Source of the DNA: Cognatishimia maritima
GTDB taxonomy: Bacteria; Pseudomonadota; Alphaproteobacteria; Rhodobacterales; Rhodobacteraceae
Assembly (NCBI RefSeq): GCF_900129685.1
Contig: NZ_FQWM01000001.1
Location: 620,001 to 684,000 of the forward strand
Direction: 5' to 3'
DNA length: 64,000 bases
Shown: piece by piece, positions 45,960 through 54,156 of the stretch
Position numbering within the stretch: position 1 is the first letter of the stretch
Layout of the letters: every line of letters starts with the position of its first letter
The notes under the pieces: model-generated
Seen by the model: the letters and a program-made list of their open reading frames with translations, nothing else
Database searches by the model: none
What the model was told of the DNA's origin: nothing
Made by a program: the position numbers and the translations under genes

Positions 45960-47233
45960 CAGACACCCACCTTATGCGGACCGTCGTTGCGCCAGCGGCG
46001 ACCGTTGAATTCACCATGCGGTAAGCTGACCGGTTTATCGATGAACTTCTTATGCGCCCCAAGCTTGCCGTTGGACACCAGTGCCCCCAGCACGTCCACA
46101 ATCACACGCGTACCCATCAGCGCGGTAATATCAGACGTGTCGTAAGGAGGAGACACCTCTACCAGTTCGAGACCGCAAATACCTTCGGCCGCGATGCCCG
46201 ATGCCAGCGCCAGCGCCTCGCGTGGGAGGAACCCACCCGGTTCTGGCCAGCCTGTCCCGGGCACAAAGCCACAGTCGATGCTGTCGATGTCAAAGGACAT
46301 ATAGACCATGTCGACGTCCTTCCATGCCATCTCAAGCGCCATTTCGATGGTTTTATCGACACCCATTTTTTCCATGTCGCCCATGGTGATGATGTTGGTG
46401 TTGCGCTCTCTCGCTACTTTGACGGCCTCACGCGGGACCTGCCAGCCGCCGATGCCGATCTGCACGAGGTTTGTGGCAGGCACATTCGGTAGGTTGGTCG
46501 AATGGAACCAAGGCGTTGTGTGCATCCGTTCATCCAAGTCTTTCTCTTGGATGTCGGCATGGCGGTCAAAGTGCACGATGCCGATTTTCTTGGAGGTACA
46601 TTCCGCGATCCCGCGCACGCATGGGAAGCCAATCGAGTGGTCCCCACCAATCATGATCGGCAAGGAACCAGAGCTAAATACATGGCTGACGGCGCGGCTG
46701 ATCTGGTCAAAGGATTTTTCGATATTGGCCGGGATCGTGAACACATCGCCCGCATCGCAGAGCGTCATTTGCTCGCGAAGATCGACCCCAATTTCGTAGT
46801 TATAGGGCGTATAAAGCGCCGAGATTTTGCGGACCCCTTGCGGGCCAAATCGCGTTCCCGGACGATAAGTTGTCCCACCATCAAATGGGATACCAAGGAC
46901 CGTGGCATCATAGTCTGCGACCTCCAGAACGTCTTCGGCATAGGGTGCCTTTAGGAATGTGTTGATCCCAGCAAAATGCGGCAGTTCCCCGCGCGCAAAG
47001 GTCGGGATGGATTTGTCTTCAATGCTGTCCGCACCGGTCAACCCCATGCGCAGCGCCCACTGACGCTCTTCTTCCATGCGGCCTTCGGGCAGGTCCTTTT
47101 CCAAATGCATGGCCTTCCAGCCTGCCAGTTTGGTCAGATCCGGGTGGTGATGGCGTTTATCGCGCGCCTCGATGGTGCCCTGCAAATCAACAGGGTGGTG
47201 GGTTCGGGAACGGTCCCGATCATGCAGAAACAT
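45959..47233 (-). CDS. gdmH: Ureohydrolase-family enzyme, probable nickel-dependent guanidine hydrolase
   Basis: 424 aa, longer than arginase or agmatinase (about 300-350 aa), with a roughly 90-residue N-terminal extension as in cyanobacterial GdmH. Metal motifs are GGDHS (196-200), DRHAD (223-227) and SFDIDSID (313-320), followed by PGTGWPEPGG. It should hydrolyse guanidine to urea and ammonia in the cytoplasm. Support is the guanidine-I riboswitch ahead of the operon, the cotranscribed importer, a His-rich partner and the nearby urease. GGAGGA precedes the start, which overlaps the ATPase gene by 14 bp. Agmatinase is the alternative, but nothing else here concerns polyamines. Confidence 0.85.
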   Translation of the reverse strand: MFLHDRDRSRTHHPVDLQGTIEARDKRHHHPDLTKLAGWKAMHLEKDLPEGRMEEERQWALRMGLTGADSIEDKSIPTFARGELPHFAGINTFLKAPYAEDVLEVADYDATVLGIPFDGGTTYRPGTRFGPQGVRKISALYTPYNYEIGVDLREQMTLCDAGDVFTIPANIEKSFDQISRAVSHVFSSGSLPIMIGGDHSIGFPCVRGIAECTSKKIGIVHFDRHADIQEKDLDERMHTTPWFHSTNLPNVPATNLVQIGIGGWQVPREAVKVARERNTNIITMGDMEKMGVDKTIEMALEMAWKDVDMVYMSFDIDSIDCGFVPGTGWPEPGGFLPREALALASGIAAEGICGLELVEVSPPYDTSDITALMGTRVIVDVLGALVSNGKLGAHKKFIDKPVSLPHGEFNGRRWRNDGPHKVGV

Positions 47234-47978
47234 CTGCGTCCTCCTTCAATTGAAACGGGATGCCCCCATCGCGGGCATCGAAATCATATGTGATGGTCGC
47301 GCCATACATGCCTGGGTCATGTGGGTCCCAGCGCGGCTTATCAAAGACCAGAACACGGTCCCCGAGTTTGAACCCCTCCTGCAGGTCGTGCGTGACCATG
47401 AAGACCGTCATGTTGGTCTCGTCACGCAGTTCCAAAAGAAAATCGTGCATCTGTAGACGTGTGCCGGGATCAAGAGCCCCAAAGGGTTCGTCCAGTAGCA
47501 GAATGCGCGGCTTGGCGGTCATCGCTTGGCCAATCGCGAGGCGCTGCTGCATGCCGCCCGACAGTGATGCCGGATATTGATCGGCCACGTGGTTCAGGCC
47601 GATACGTTCCAGCATTGCATCGGCGCGCTCTGCCGCAGTTTTGCGTTTTTCGCCGGACAACCGGCCAAAGGCCGTGTCAAAGCTTTCCGCTGCAATCAGG
47701 TTCTCTCGTACCGACAGATGCGGAAAGACAGAGTATTTCTGAAACACCACCCCGCGTTCGCGATTGGGCTCCTTGGCAGTTACCCCGCCGTCGATGCTGA
47801 TCTCACCTTTGTGTGGACGTTCCTGCGCCAAAAGCATGCGTAGAAAGGTGGATTTGCCACAGCCCGAGGCCCCGACGATGGAAATAAATTCGCCCTCGTC
47901 AATCTCGACATTCACCCGTTCAAGGATCGACCGGTTGCCGTATTTCTGCCAGACATTTGAAACACTTACAAAGCTCAT
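47220..47978 (-). CDS. Guanidine-operon ABC transporter ATPase (NitT/TauT type)
   Basis: 252 aa from ATG 47978 in an ATGA overlap with the permease gene, with GGAGG upstream. Walker A is GASGCGKSTFLRML, the signature is LSGGMQQRLAIGQAM, and Walker B is ILLLDEPFGALDPG. By homology alone it would be called nitrate/taurine transport; the riboswitch and hydrolase point to guanidine. Confidence 0.88.
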   Translation of the reverse strand: MSFVSVSNVWQKYGNRSILERVNVEIDEGEFISIVGASGCGKSTFLRMLLAQERPHKGEISIDGGVTAKEPNRERGVVFQKYSVFPHLSVRENLIAAESFDTAFGRLSGEKRKTAAERADAMLERIGLNHVADQYPASLSGGMQQRLAIGQAMTAKPRILLLDEPFGALDPGTRLQMHDFLLELRDETNMTVFMVTHDLQEGFKLGDRVLVFDKPRWDPHDPGMYGATITYDFDARDGGIPFQLKEDADVSA

Positions 47979-48787
47979 AGGCCTGCCTCCATCCAAGGGA
48001 AGGCTTTGCGCGACAGGGTCTTGAGGAGCCAGTCGATCAGAAAAGCCAGAAAGGTGATCCAGATGACGTAGGTCAGGATGACATCCATGGCGAGATAGCG
48101 GCGCACAAGGAAGATGCGGTAGCCTAGCCCGACGTTAGACGCTACGGCTTCGGCGGCAATCAGGAAAAGCCAGGCAGAGCCGAGCGACAGGCGCACATTT
48201 GAAATCAGGCGCGGCAGCACTTGCGGCAGCGCGACGCGCAGGGCGATGACGGCTGAGGATGCGCCAAGCGTCTGGGCTTTGACAATCTGCTCTTGCGGAA
48301 TTTCAAGCACGCGCTGCGCGAGGTCACGGGTCATAAAGGGCGTGATCCCGATGACGATCAGAACCACTTTTGATGTCTCTCCAAGCCCAAAGACAATGAA
48401 CAGGATCGGCAGCAAAGCCAAGGGCGGCACCATGGACACAACAGCAATAAAACTCGACATGGCAGATCGCGCATAGGGTAAGAGGCCAATGGCGAGACCG
48501 ATCAGCAAAGAAAGCAGCGCTGATATCCCAACACCCCCCAAAAGCCGTGCGAGGCTGGCGAAAGTGTCGTTCCAAAGCAGAATTTCTTTGGACCGGCGGT
48601 CGGGTTCGGTAAACAGCCGCTGTGCGGTTTCAGCGATGGTTGAAGGGGCAGGCAGAAGTTTGTCTTGCGGGTTCGCGTCCAGTCGGATGTCAGAGCCAAT
48701 CGAATAGGCCGCAAAGAGCGCGATAAAAGGGAGCGCCGCCAAAAGGACCGCCAAGGGCTTGCCCGGAATATGGTTGATCAAACGCAT
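47975..48787 (-). CDS. Guanidine-operon ABC transporter permease (NitT/TauT type)
   Basis: 270 aa from ATG 48787, set by AAGGAGG; longer in-frame starts are not supported. About six membrane segments and the coupling loop QEQIVKAQTLGASSAVIALR. Members of this family lie behind ykkC riboswitches in many bacteria. Confidence 0.88.
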   Translation of the reverse strand: MRLINHIPGKPLAVLLAALPFIALFAAYSIGSDIRLDANPQDKLLPAPSTIAETAQRLFTEPDRRSKEILLWNDTFASLARLLGGVGISALLSLLIGLAIGLLPYARSAMSSFIAVVSMVPPLALLPILFIVFGLGETSKVVLIVIGITPFMTRDLAQRVLEIPQEQIVKAQTLGASSAVIALRVALPQVLPRLISNVRLSLGSAWLFLIAAEAVASNVGLGYRIFLVRRYLAMDVILTYVIWITFLAFLIDWLLKTLSRKAFPWMEAGL

Positions 48788-48807
48788 GCGCCGACCTCCT
48801 TTGTGGA

Positions 48808-48835
48808 TTGGAAGGGCCATGTGCGGCCCTTCCAA
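48808..48835 (-). terminator. Hairpin after the guanidine binding-protein gene
   Basis: TTGGAAGGGCC (48808-48818) and GGCCCTTCCAA (48825-48835) make a perfect 11-bp stem with a 6-nt loop in the short gap between binding-protein and permease genes. No U-run downstream. Confidence 0.75.
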
Positions 48836-48849
48836 AATCAACGGATGGA

Positions 48850-49917
48850 TTACAGCGCGCCGTCGGCGGCCATCTGCATGTAAGTCGTGTCAAAGCGGAA
48901 TTTGACGTTACCTGAATCGCCGGTTGTGGATCCGTCGGGGTAGGCAATCCCCACGAAATCCGCGCTTGGGGCGCCTTCGCCCAGAATGCCTTTATCAAAC
49001 AGGAACTCCGCGACACTGGTCATTGTGGTCGGCAAATCGGCGGAACTTGCCTGCGCGACGGCAGCTGCCGGGTCAAAGAACATTTCCGTCGCCGCCAGCT
49101 GCGCTTTGTACCCTGCAAGATCGGTACCGGACGCTTCTGCCATCGCGGTCAACGCGGCTTCGTCGCCTGCTGCCATCAGCGCCATAAGTTCGTACCACGC
49201 ACCAGCAACGGCTTTGCCAAATGCCGGGTTATCCGCGAGCGTCTCGGTGTTCACCACCATCAGGTCAAGGATTTCACCGGGGATGTCAGCACTGTCAAAC
49301 AGCACATTTGCATCTGCGTTGGAGCCGGTGATTTCAGACACCAGCGGGTTCCATGTCACCACAGCCTCGACATCATTGGTCGCGTAGGCCGCGATCATGT
49401 CAGCGTCTGAGGTATTGATGACGGCATCGAGATCGGATTCTTCCATGCCTACCGTGTCCAGCGCACGGGCGAGCAAGTAGTGCGAGACGGACAGTTCCAC
49501 CAGATTGACCGGCTTGCCTTTCAGATCGGCGATGCCGCCCGCACCTTTCATAATCACGGCGTCGTTGCCGTTTGAATAGTCGCCGACGATCAACGCGGTT
49601 GTATCGACGCCACCACCCGATGGGATCGAAAGCGTGTCCATATTGGTGGCCGAAACGCCATCAAACGCGCCCGCGGTGTATTGGTTGATGGATTCGACGT
49701 AGTCGTTGAACTGCACGATCTCGACATCAATGCCGTATTTCTCGGCCCATTTGTCCATGATCCCGCTGTCTTCCAGATAGCCCCATGGCATCCAGCCGAC
49801 GTAGATCGACCAGGCAAGTTTGAATTCGGTTTTTTCTTCTGCTGCGACAGGGGCGGAAACCCCGGCCAGAACACCCATCGCAAGGGCGGTCGCGGACATC
49901 AGTTTGGTGATCTTCAT
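48850..49917 (-). CDS. Guanidine-operon ABC transporter substrate-binding protein
   Basis: 355 aa from ATG 49917 (GGGGAAAG upstream) with a signal peptide (SATALAMGVLAGVSAPVAA). NrtA/SsuA-like fold: FKLAWSIYVGWMPWGYLEDS at the mature N-terminus, then GVSATNMDTLSIPSGGGVDT and NDVEAVVTWNPLVSEI. Aromatic and acidic residues at the start of the mature protein could bind a small cation, but this is a guess. First gene after the riboswitch. Confidence 0.88.
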   Translation of the reverse strand: MKITKLMSATALAMGVLAGVSAPVAAEEKTEFKLAWSIYVGWMPWGYLEDSGIMDKWAEKYGIDVEIVQFNDYVESINQYTAGAFDGVSATNMDTLSIPSGGGVDTTALIVGDYSNGNDAVIMKGAGGIADLKGKPVNLVELSVSHYLLARALDTVGMEESDLDAVINTSDADMIAAYATNDVEAVVTWNPLVSEITGSNADANVLFDSADIPGEILDLMVVNTETLADNPAFGKAVAGAWYELMALMAAGDEAALTAMAEASGTDLAGYKAQLAATEMFFDPAAAVAQASSADLPTTMTSVAEFLFDKGILGEGAPSADFVGIAYPDGSTTGDSGNVKFRFDTTYMQMAADGAL

Positions 49918-50007
49918 GTCTTTCCCCGTTGTTGCGTCCCGCCGAGGTCTTCGGTTTTGGGTCCACTGGCGGAACAAAGAGATCGGGCGCGGACAAACCT
50001 GCGCAGT

Positions 50008-50110
50008 AGTCTCCCGGGATTTTGCCCCGCCGTGTGCCTTACCGGAGTTTGCCGGTTCGGTGAAGCTTCTCGGACCTGACCCGCTGGGAATGCGGCGGAA
50101 CCCTAAGCGT
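50008..50110 (-). promoter_or_regulatory. Guanidine-I (ykkC) riboswitch
   Basis: Read on the minus strand, the leader contains AGGGTTCCGC, then GGTCAGGTCCGAGA, then ACACGGCGGGGCAAAA and ATCCCGGGAGA in order. These are the conserved blocks of the guanidine-I riboswitch class, with the variable stem ACCGGCAAACTCCGGT between the last two parts. It ends about 90 bp before the binding-protein ATG and should switch the operon on when guanidine is present. Exact edges are approximate. No obvious terminator was identified, so translation control is possible. Confidence 0.92.
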
Positions 50111-50145
50111 CCTGCAAGTCTAGTTCACGAGACCGTGGTATCTTC

Positions 50146-50162
50146 AGGCAATAAAATTGCCT
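50146..50162. promoter_or_regulatory. Inverted repeat upstream of the riboswitch
   Basis: AGGCAAT-AAA-ATTGCCT, 7-bp arms, fully symmetric, about 36 bp before the riboswitch on the minus strand. It overlaps a possible -35 (TTGAGG, minus strand 50166-50161), so it may be an operator for an additional transcription factor. Confidence 0.4.
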
Positions 50163-50311
50163 CAATTTCCGAGGAAATCGCCAATTCGCCGCGTTGTGAC
50201 GCCGGATATTCCCGCTTCTGCCCATCAATTAATCAAAAAGTGAAGGCTCGGCGTCGTTTGATCTTGCGAAGTTTGCCGGGGACGTCATCGGGTTTGAACG
50301 GCTCGGCTAAA

Positions 50312-51454
50312 CTAACCTACCTTGTGACCTTGGCTCCAAACCCCGCGTAGCAGCGGCGTTTGGCCGACTGGTCGCACCCGCAGGACGTCGCCACGCAGAC
50401 CAACTTCCAAAGCGCCGCGATCCGACAAACGCGCTGCTTTTGCCGGGTTGCGCGTCACAGTCGAAATGGCGCGGGGCATGTCATCCCAAATGCGCGCCAG
50501 TTGGAACGCTGACAGCAATAGCGCGGATGGCACATAGTCTGACGACACAATATCCAGCAGGTCCGCCTTTGCCAGATCTTCCGCCGCGACATTGCCGGAA
50601 TGCGACCCGCCCCGGATCAGGTTCGGCGCCCCCATCATAACGGCGATACCCTGATCGCGGCAGGCTTCTGCGGCTTCGACGGTGGTCGGGAATTCAGCAA
50701 AGCCCACGCCGTTTGACGCCGATATCACGACTTGCTCTTTCGTCGTGTCGTCATGGCTGGCCAACACAGACCCAAGGCGGTTTGCTTCCTTTACGGCGCC
50801 CGCCTCATGTTTCGCGCCAAACCGTTTCTGGAGGGACAGCAGGTTTTCGACATGTTCTTCAAACTCGGCGTTATTCATACCGCGTTTTTTGGCCACATAG
50901 GTCTTGAGCGCTGTCAGATCGCAGAATTGCCGTTGGCCCGGTGTGTGGTCCATTAGACTGACGATGCCCACCCGATCCTCCGGTCCAAAGGCGGCCAGTT
51001 CCTCTAGCAGGGTTTCTGAACAAATCTCTGCCCGCAGGTGCAGGAAGTGGCTGATCTTGAACAGCCCTTCGGCCCGCGCCGCCAGCAGCTCATCTGCAAG
51101 TTTGCGCGCATAGTCGATATAGCGCCCCTTGCCGCTGTGGATCGAACCGACACGCATCGCGTCAAACACGGTGGTGATCCCAACCGAGGCCAATTCTGCG
51201 TCATGGGCAATCAGGGCTGGTAGATGTGGCCAATCGACCTCTGGGCGTGGCTCAATATGGCGTTCAACATTGTCTGTATGCAATTCAACCAATCCCGGCA
51301 GCACCAAGTCGCCCTGGCAATCCACAGCGCCGTCTGGCACCCCTTCCCCTTCAGTAATTTCATTGATGATACCTTGTTCGATCTTCACCGCGCCTGTAAC
51401 CACACGGTCGGTCAGAACCAACTGTGCATTTGCAAGATGCAGGTGTCCTGACAT
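50312..51454 (-). CDS. phnM: Triphosphoribosyl phosphonate diphosphohydrolase PhnM
   Basis: 380 aa from ATG 51454 (MSGHLHLANAQLVLTDRVV). An in-frame ATG at 51505 would overlap the start of the opposite-strand gene. Amidohydrolase fold with metal-binding LPGLVELHTDNVERH, VSLMDHTPGQRQF and SSDYVPSALL. It removes diphosphate from ribose triphosphate phosphonate in the C-P lyase pathway. It is separated from the rest of phn by DUF1045 on the other strand. Confidence 0.95.
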   Translation of the reverse strand: MSGHLHLANAQLVLTDRVVTGAVKIEQGIINEITEGEGVPDGAVDCQGDLVLPGLVELHTDNVERHIEPRPEVDWPHLPALIAHDAELASVGITTVFDAMRVGSIHSGKGRYIDYARKLADELLAARAEGLFKISHFLHLRAEICSETLLEELAAFGPEDRVGIVSLMDHTPGQRQFCDLTALKTYVAKKRGMNNAEFEEHVENLLSLQKRFGAKHEAGAVKEANRLGSVLASHDDTTKEQVVISASNGVGFAEFPTTVEAAEACRDQGIAVMMGAPNLIRGGSHSGNVAAEDLAKADLLDIVSSDYVPSALLLSAFQLARIWDDMPRAISTVTRNPAKAARLSDRGALEVGLRGDVLRVRPVGQTPLLRGVWSQGHKVG

Positions 51455-51503
51455 GTCGTTGTCATAAGACTCTGGCAGGGACGGCACAGGAAAAGGGGAA
51501 TTC

Positions 51504-52175
51504 ATGTCATACTCTCGCTTTGCGATCTATTACGTTCCGCCCGAGGGCCCATTGGCGACGTTTGGCGCAACCTGGCTGGGCTGGGATGTTCTGCGCGGCC
51601 TCGAGGTGCCGCAGTTTGATTTGCCCGGTTTGGATGACATCACAATGACACCACGCAAATACGGATTTCACGGCACTCTGAAGCCGCCGTTCCGTTTGCA
51701 GACGGGCCATACGGTTGATGACCTTGCGTCGGCTGCTTCCAAGATGGCCGCCGCGCTGGCCCCGGCGACTTGTGATGGTTTGAAACTGACGCCCTTGGGC
51801 CGGTTTCTCGCCCTGACCCCGCAAGGGGATATGTCGCAATTGCAGCGCGTGGCCGAAACCTGTGTGCAGGAATTGGATGCTTTTCGTGCGCCTGCCAGCG
51901 AGGCGGAATTGGCGCGACGCCGCAAGGCTGGGCTGAATGCGCGGCAGGACGCCCTGCTGACGCAATGGGGCTATCCTTACGTGTTTGAAGAGTTCAAGTT
52001 CCACCTTACCCTGACAGGTCGGTTGCCCGCTGACATTCTGCCTGTCTGGGTCGACAACGTGCAAAGCTGTCTGCCGGACTTGCCGACGCCCTTTGTCGTC
52101 GATCAGATCGCCCTTTGTGGCGAACGCGAAGATGGGCGCTTTGAACTTCTGCATCGCTACACACTCGCGGGTTGA
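51504..52175 (+). CDS. DUF1045 phosphonate-metabolism protein (2H phosphoesterase fold)
   Basis: 223 aa. Two HxT motifs, HGT at 56-58 (KYGFHGTLKPPF) and HLT at 167-169 (FKFHLTLTG), are the catalytic pair of 2H phosphoesterases, which open cyclic phosphodiesters. Genes of this family accompany phnM and phnN in many alphaproteobacteria. It lies between divergent phnM and convergent phnN (19-bp overlap at the 3' ends). A role in opening the cyclic phosphate product of C-P lyase is a fair inference; it is not shown. Confidence 0.85.
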   Translation: MSYSRFAIYYVPPEGPLATFGATWLGWDVLRGLEVPQFDLPGLDDITMTPRKYGFHGTLKPPFRLQTGHTVDDLASAASKMAAALAPATCDGLKLTPLGRFLALTPQGDMSQLQRVAETCVQELDAFRAPASEAELARRRKAGLNARQDALLTQWGYPYVFEEFKFHLTLTGRLPADILPVWVDNVQSCLPDLPTPFVVDQIALCGEREDGRFELLHRYTLAG

Positions 52176-52702
52176 AGCAAGGCAACTGCCCGGGTGATGG
52201 TCTGATCCAGCGGACCGTCATTAGCGAGGTCGAGCACATCTAACCCGTCAGGAAGTGGCTTATTTGCCTGCGCCAGACGTTTGGCGATTTCTTCTTCGGT
52301 TTCCCGCCCGCGTCCAGCTAGCCGCGCTGCCAAGGTTTCTGGCTGCGCCGTGATATGCAGGACAGAAAAGCGCGGGAAAACATCAGCCCCACGCGTCAAT
52401 GCCTTGCGTGAGAAATTGGCGAGGCAATCCGTGCCCGCCTCAAGCAAAGACAGGACCGAGTTGGGAATGCCGTAGTAAAGCCCATGCGCGCCCCAATGAA
52501 CCGCGAAGGCACCGCTTTGGGCCATCTGTTCAAACTCTGCCACAGAAACGGCGTCGTAGTCTTCGCCCCCGAGTTCTGGCGCGCGCGTGATGACCCGACG
52601 CACCAGATGAAAGTTCGGCGCGCGGTCGTGAATGCCCTGCATCACGCTGTCTTTGCCTACACCCGATGGGCCAACAACCGCGATCAGACGCCCCTGTGTC
52701 AT
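52157..52702 (-). CDS. phnN: Ribose 1,5-bisphosphate phosphokinase PhnN
   Basis: 181 aa guanylate-kinase-like enzyme. The P-loop is [14 protein letters not shown] (residues 11-24), then [19 protein letters not shown] and [11 protein letters not shown]. It makes phosphoribosyl pyrophosphate from ribose 1,5-bisphosphate, the last step of C-P lyase salvage. ATGA overlap with phnL. Confidence 0.95.
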   Translation of the reverse strand: MTQGRLIAVVGPSGVGKDSVMQGIHDRAPNFHLVRRVITRAPELGGEDYDAVSVAEFEQMAQSGAFAVHWGAHGLYYGIPNSVLSLLEAGTDCLANFSRKALTRGADVFPRFSVLHITAQPETLAARLAGRGRETEEEIAKRLAQANKPLPDGLDVLDLANDGPLDQTITRAVALLQPASV

Positions 52703-53382
52703 GCGGCAGCCTTTGGTGTAAAACGGCTGACGTCGATTTCACGGTCGCACACGCGGTCGCGCGCAGCTTCATCGTGGAAAATCCCAATGATTGCCGCACC
52801 GCGCCCTTTGGCCTCTTCGATCAGTGACAGGACGATTTCGCGGTTGGTCGCGTCAAGGCTGGCTGTTGGTTCATCCAGCAGCATCGCCGGATAGGTATGC
52901 GAAAACCCGCGAGCAATATTCACCCGTTGCTGTTCACCACCAGAAAAGGTTGTCGGCGAGAGGCTCCAGAGCCGCACTGGGATATTGAGTTGCGTCAACA
53001 GAGCACGCGCGCGTGCCTGTGAGGCTTCGGCGGACACGCCCAGCGCCCGTAAAGGTTCCGCAACAACATCCAAAGTCGGCACACGCGGCACAACCCGCAA
53101 GAATTGGCTGACGTATCCCAGAACCTCGCGGCGCAGGGCGATCACCTCGCGCGGCTCCGCTTGGACGAGATCAACATCGCCAATCCGAATGGCGCCGGCC
53201 TGCGTCAGGTAGTTGCCATAGATCATGCGCATTAGCGTGGATTTACCCGCGCCAGAGGCACCGGTCAGCGCCACACATTCTCCCGGAGCCACCGCAAAGG
53301 ACACATCGCTGATGACTTCAATAACCGCACTGCCTTGATTGTGCAGGGTGAAGGTCTTGGAAACGTTGGAAAGTTCAATCAT
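52699..53382 (-). CDS. phnL: C-P lyase complex ATPase-like protein PhnL
   Basis: 227 aa. Walker A is [18 protein letters not shown], the signature region is [15 protein letters not shown], and Walker B is [14 protein letters not shown]. PhnL associates with the PhnGHIJK core and supports transfer of the phosphonate to ATP. Follows phnK by 3 bp. Confidence 0.95.
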   Translation of the reverse strand: MIELSNVSKTFTLHNQGSAVIEVISDVSFAVAPGECVALTGASGAGKSTLMRMIYGNYLTQAGAIRIGDVDLVQAEPREVIALRREVLGYVSQFLRVVPRVPTLDVVAEPLRALGVSAEASQARARALLTQLNIPVRLWSLSPTTFSGGEQQRVNIARGFSHTYPAMLLDEPTASLDATNREIVLSLIEEAKGRGAAIIGIFHDEAARDRVCDREIDVSRFTPKAAA

Positions 53383-53385
53383 GGC

Positions 53386-54156
53386 TCACACCTGCAAAAC
53401 GGAACTGACAAGAAGCTGGCTGTAGGCATGCTGCGGATCATCCAGCACCTGATCAGTCAGGCCTGCCTCAACAACGCGGCCCGATTTCATCACCATCAAA
53501 CGATCCGCCAAAAGCCGCACCACTGCAAGGTCGTGGGTAACGATGATGGCCGAAAGCCCCATGTCGCGCACCAAACCGCGCAGCAGATCCAACAGCCGCG
53601 CCTGAACGGACACATCCAGCCCGCCTGTTGGTTCGTCCATGAACACCAGCCGCGGTCCGGTCACCAGATTGCGCGCGATTTGCAGACGTTGCTGCATGCC
53701 CCCCGAAAAGGTGGTCGGCCGGTCATCAACGCGCCCGGCGTCGATCTCAACACGTTCAAGCCAGTCGGTCGCCTTGGATCTTATGTCGCCATAGTGACGT
53801 TCGCCCACGGCCATAAGCCGTTCGCCCACGTTCCCGCCAGCAGAGACCCCCATGCGCAGCCCGTCCCGCGCATGTTGGTGCACAAAGGCCCAGTCGGTGC
53901 GGCTCAGCATGCGGCGCTCGGGTTCGGACATAGTCACAGTGTCGCGCGGCCCATCGGCGCGCGTGTCAAACACGACCTGCCCCGCATCCGGTGTCAAGTG
54001 CCCCGCCATACAGTTGAGCAGGGTTGATTTGCCAGAGCCACTTTCGCCCACGATGCCCATGACCTCGCCGGGGTAAAGCTCAAACGAGACATCCGCGCAG
54101 CCGATATGAGCACCGTAGCGCTTGGTGACGCCTTGAACAGAAAGCAAAGGTGTCAT
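53386..54156 (-). CDS. phnK: C-P lyase complex ATPase PhnK
   Basis: 256 aa from ATG 54156 in an ATGA overlap with phnJ. Walker A is GESGSGKSTLLNCMAGHL, the signature is FSGGMQQRLQIARNL, and Walker B is VFMDEPTGGLDVS. It resembles dipeptide-transporter ATPases but docks on the PhnJ subunit of the lyase core. Confidence 0.95.
   Translation of the reverse strand: MTPLLSVQGVTKRYGAHIGCADVSFELYPGEVMGIVGESGSGKSTLLNCMAGHLTPDAGQVVFDTRADGPRDTVTMSEPERRMLSRTDWAFVHQHARDGLRMGVSAGGNVGERLMAVGERHYGDIRSKATDWLERVEIDAGRVDDRPTTFSGGMQQRLQIARNLVTGPRLVFMDEPTGGLDVSVQARLLDLLRGLVRDMGLSAIIVTHDLAVVRLLADRLMVMKSGRVVEAGLTDQVLDDPQHAYSQLLVSSVLQV

Noticed and set aside
45959-47233. Agmatinase annotation
   Set aside because: Family membership alone suggests it, but the extra N-terminal extension, the guanidine-I riboswitch and the lack of polyamine genes point to guanidine.
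47220-49917. Nitrate, taurine or sulfonate importer annotation
   Set aside because: The fold family fits, but the riboswitch in front and the hydrolase behind make guanidine the better substrate call.
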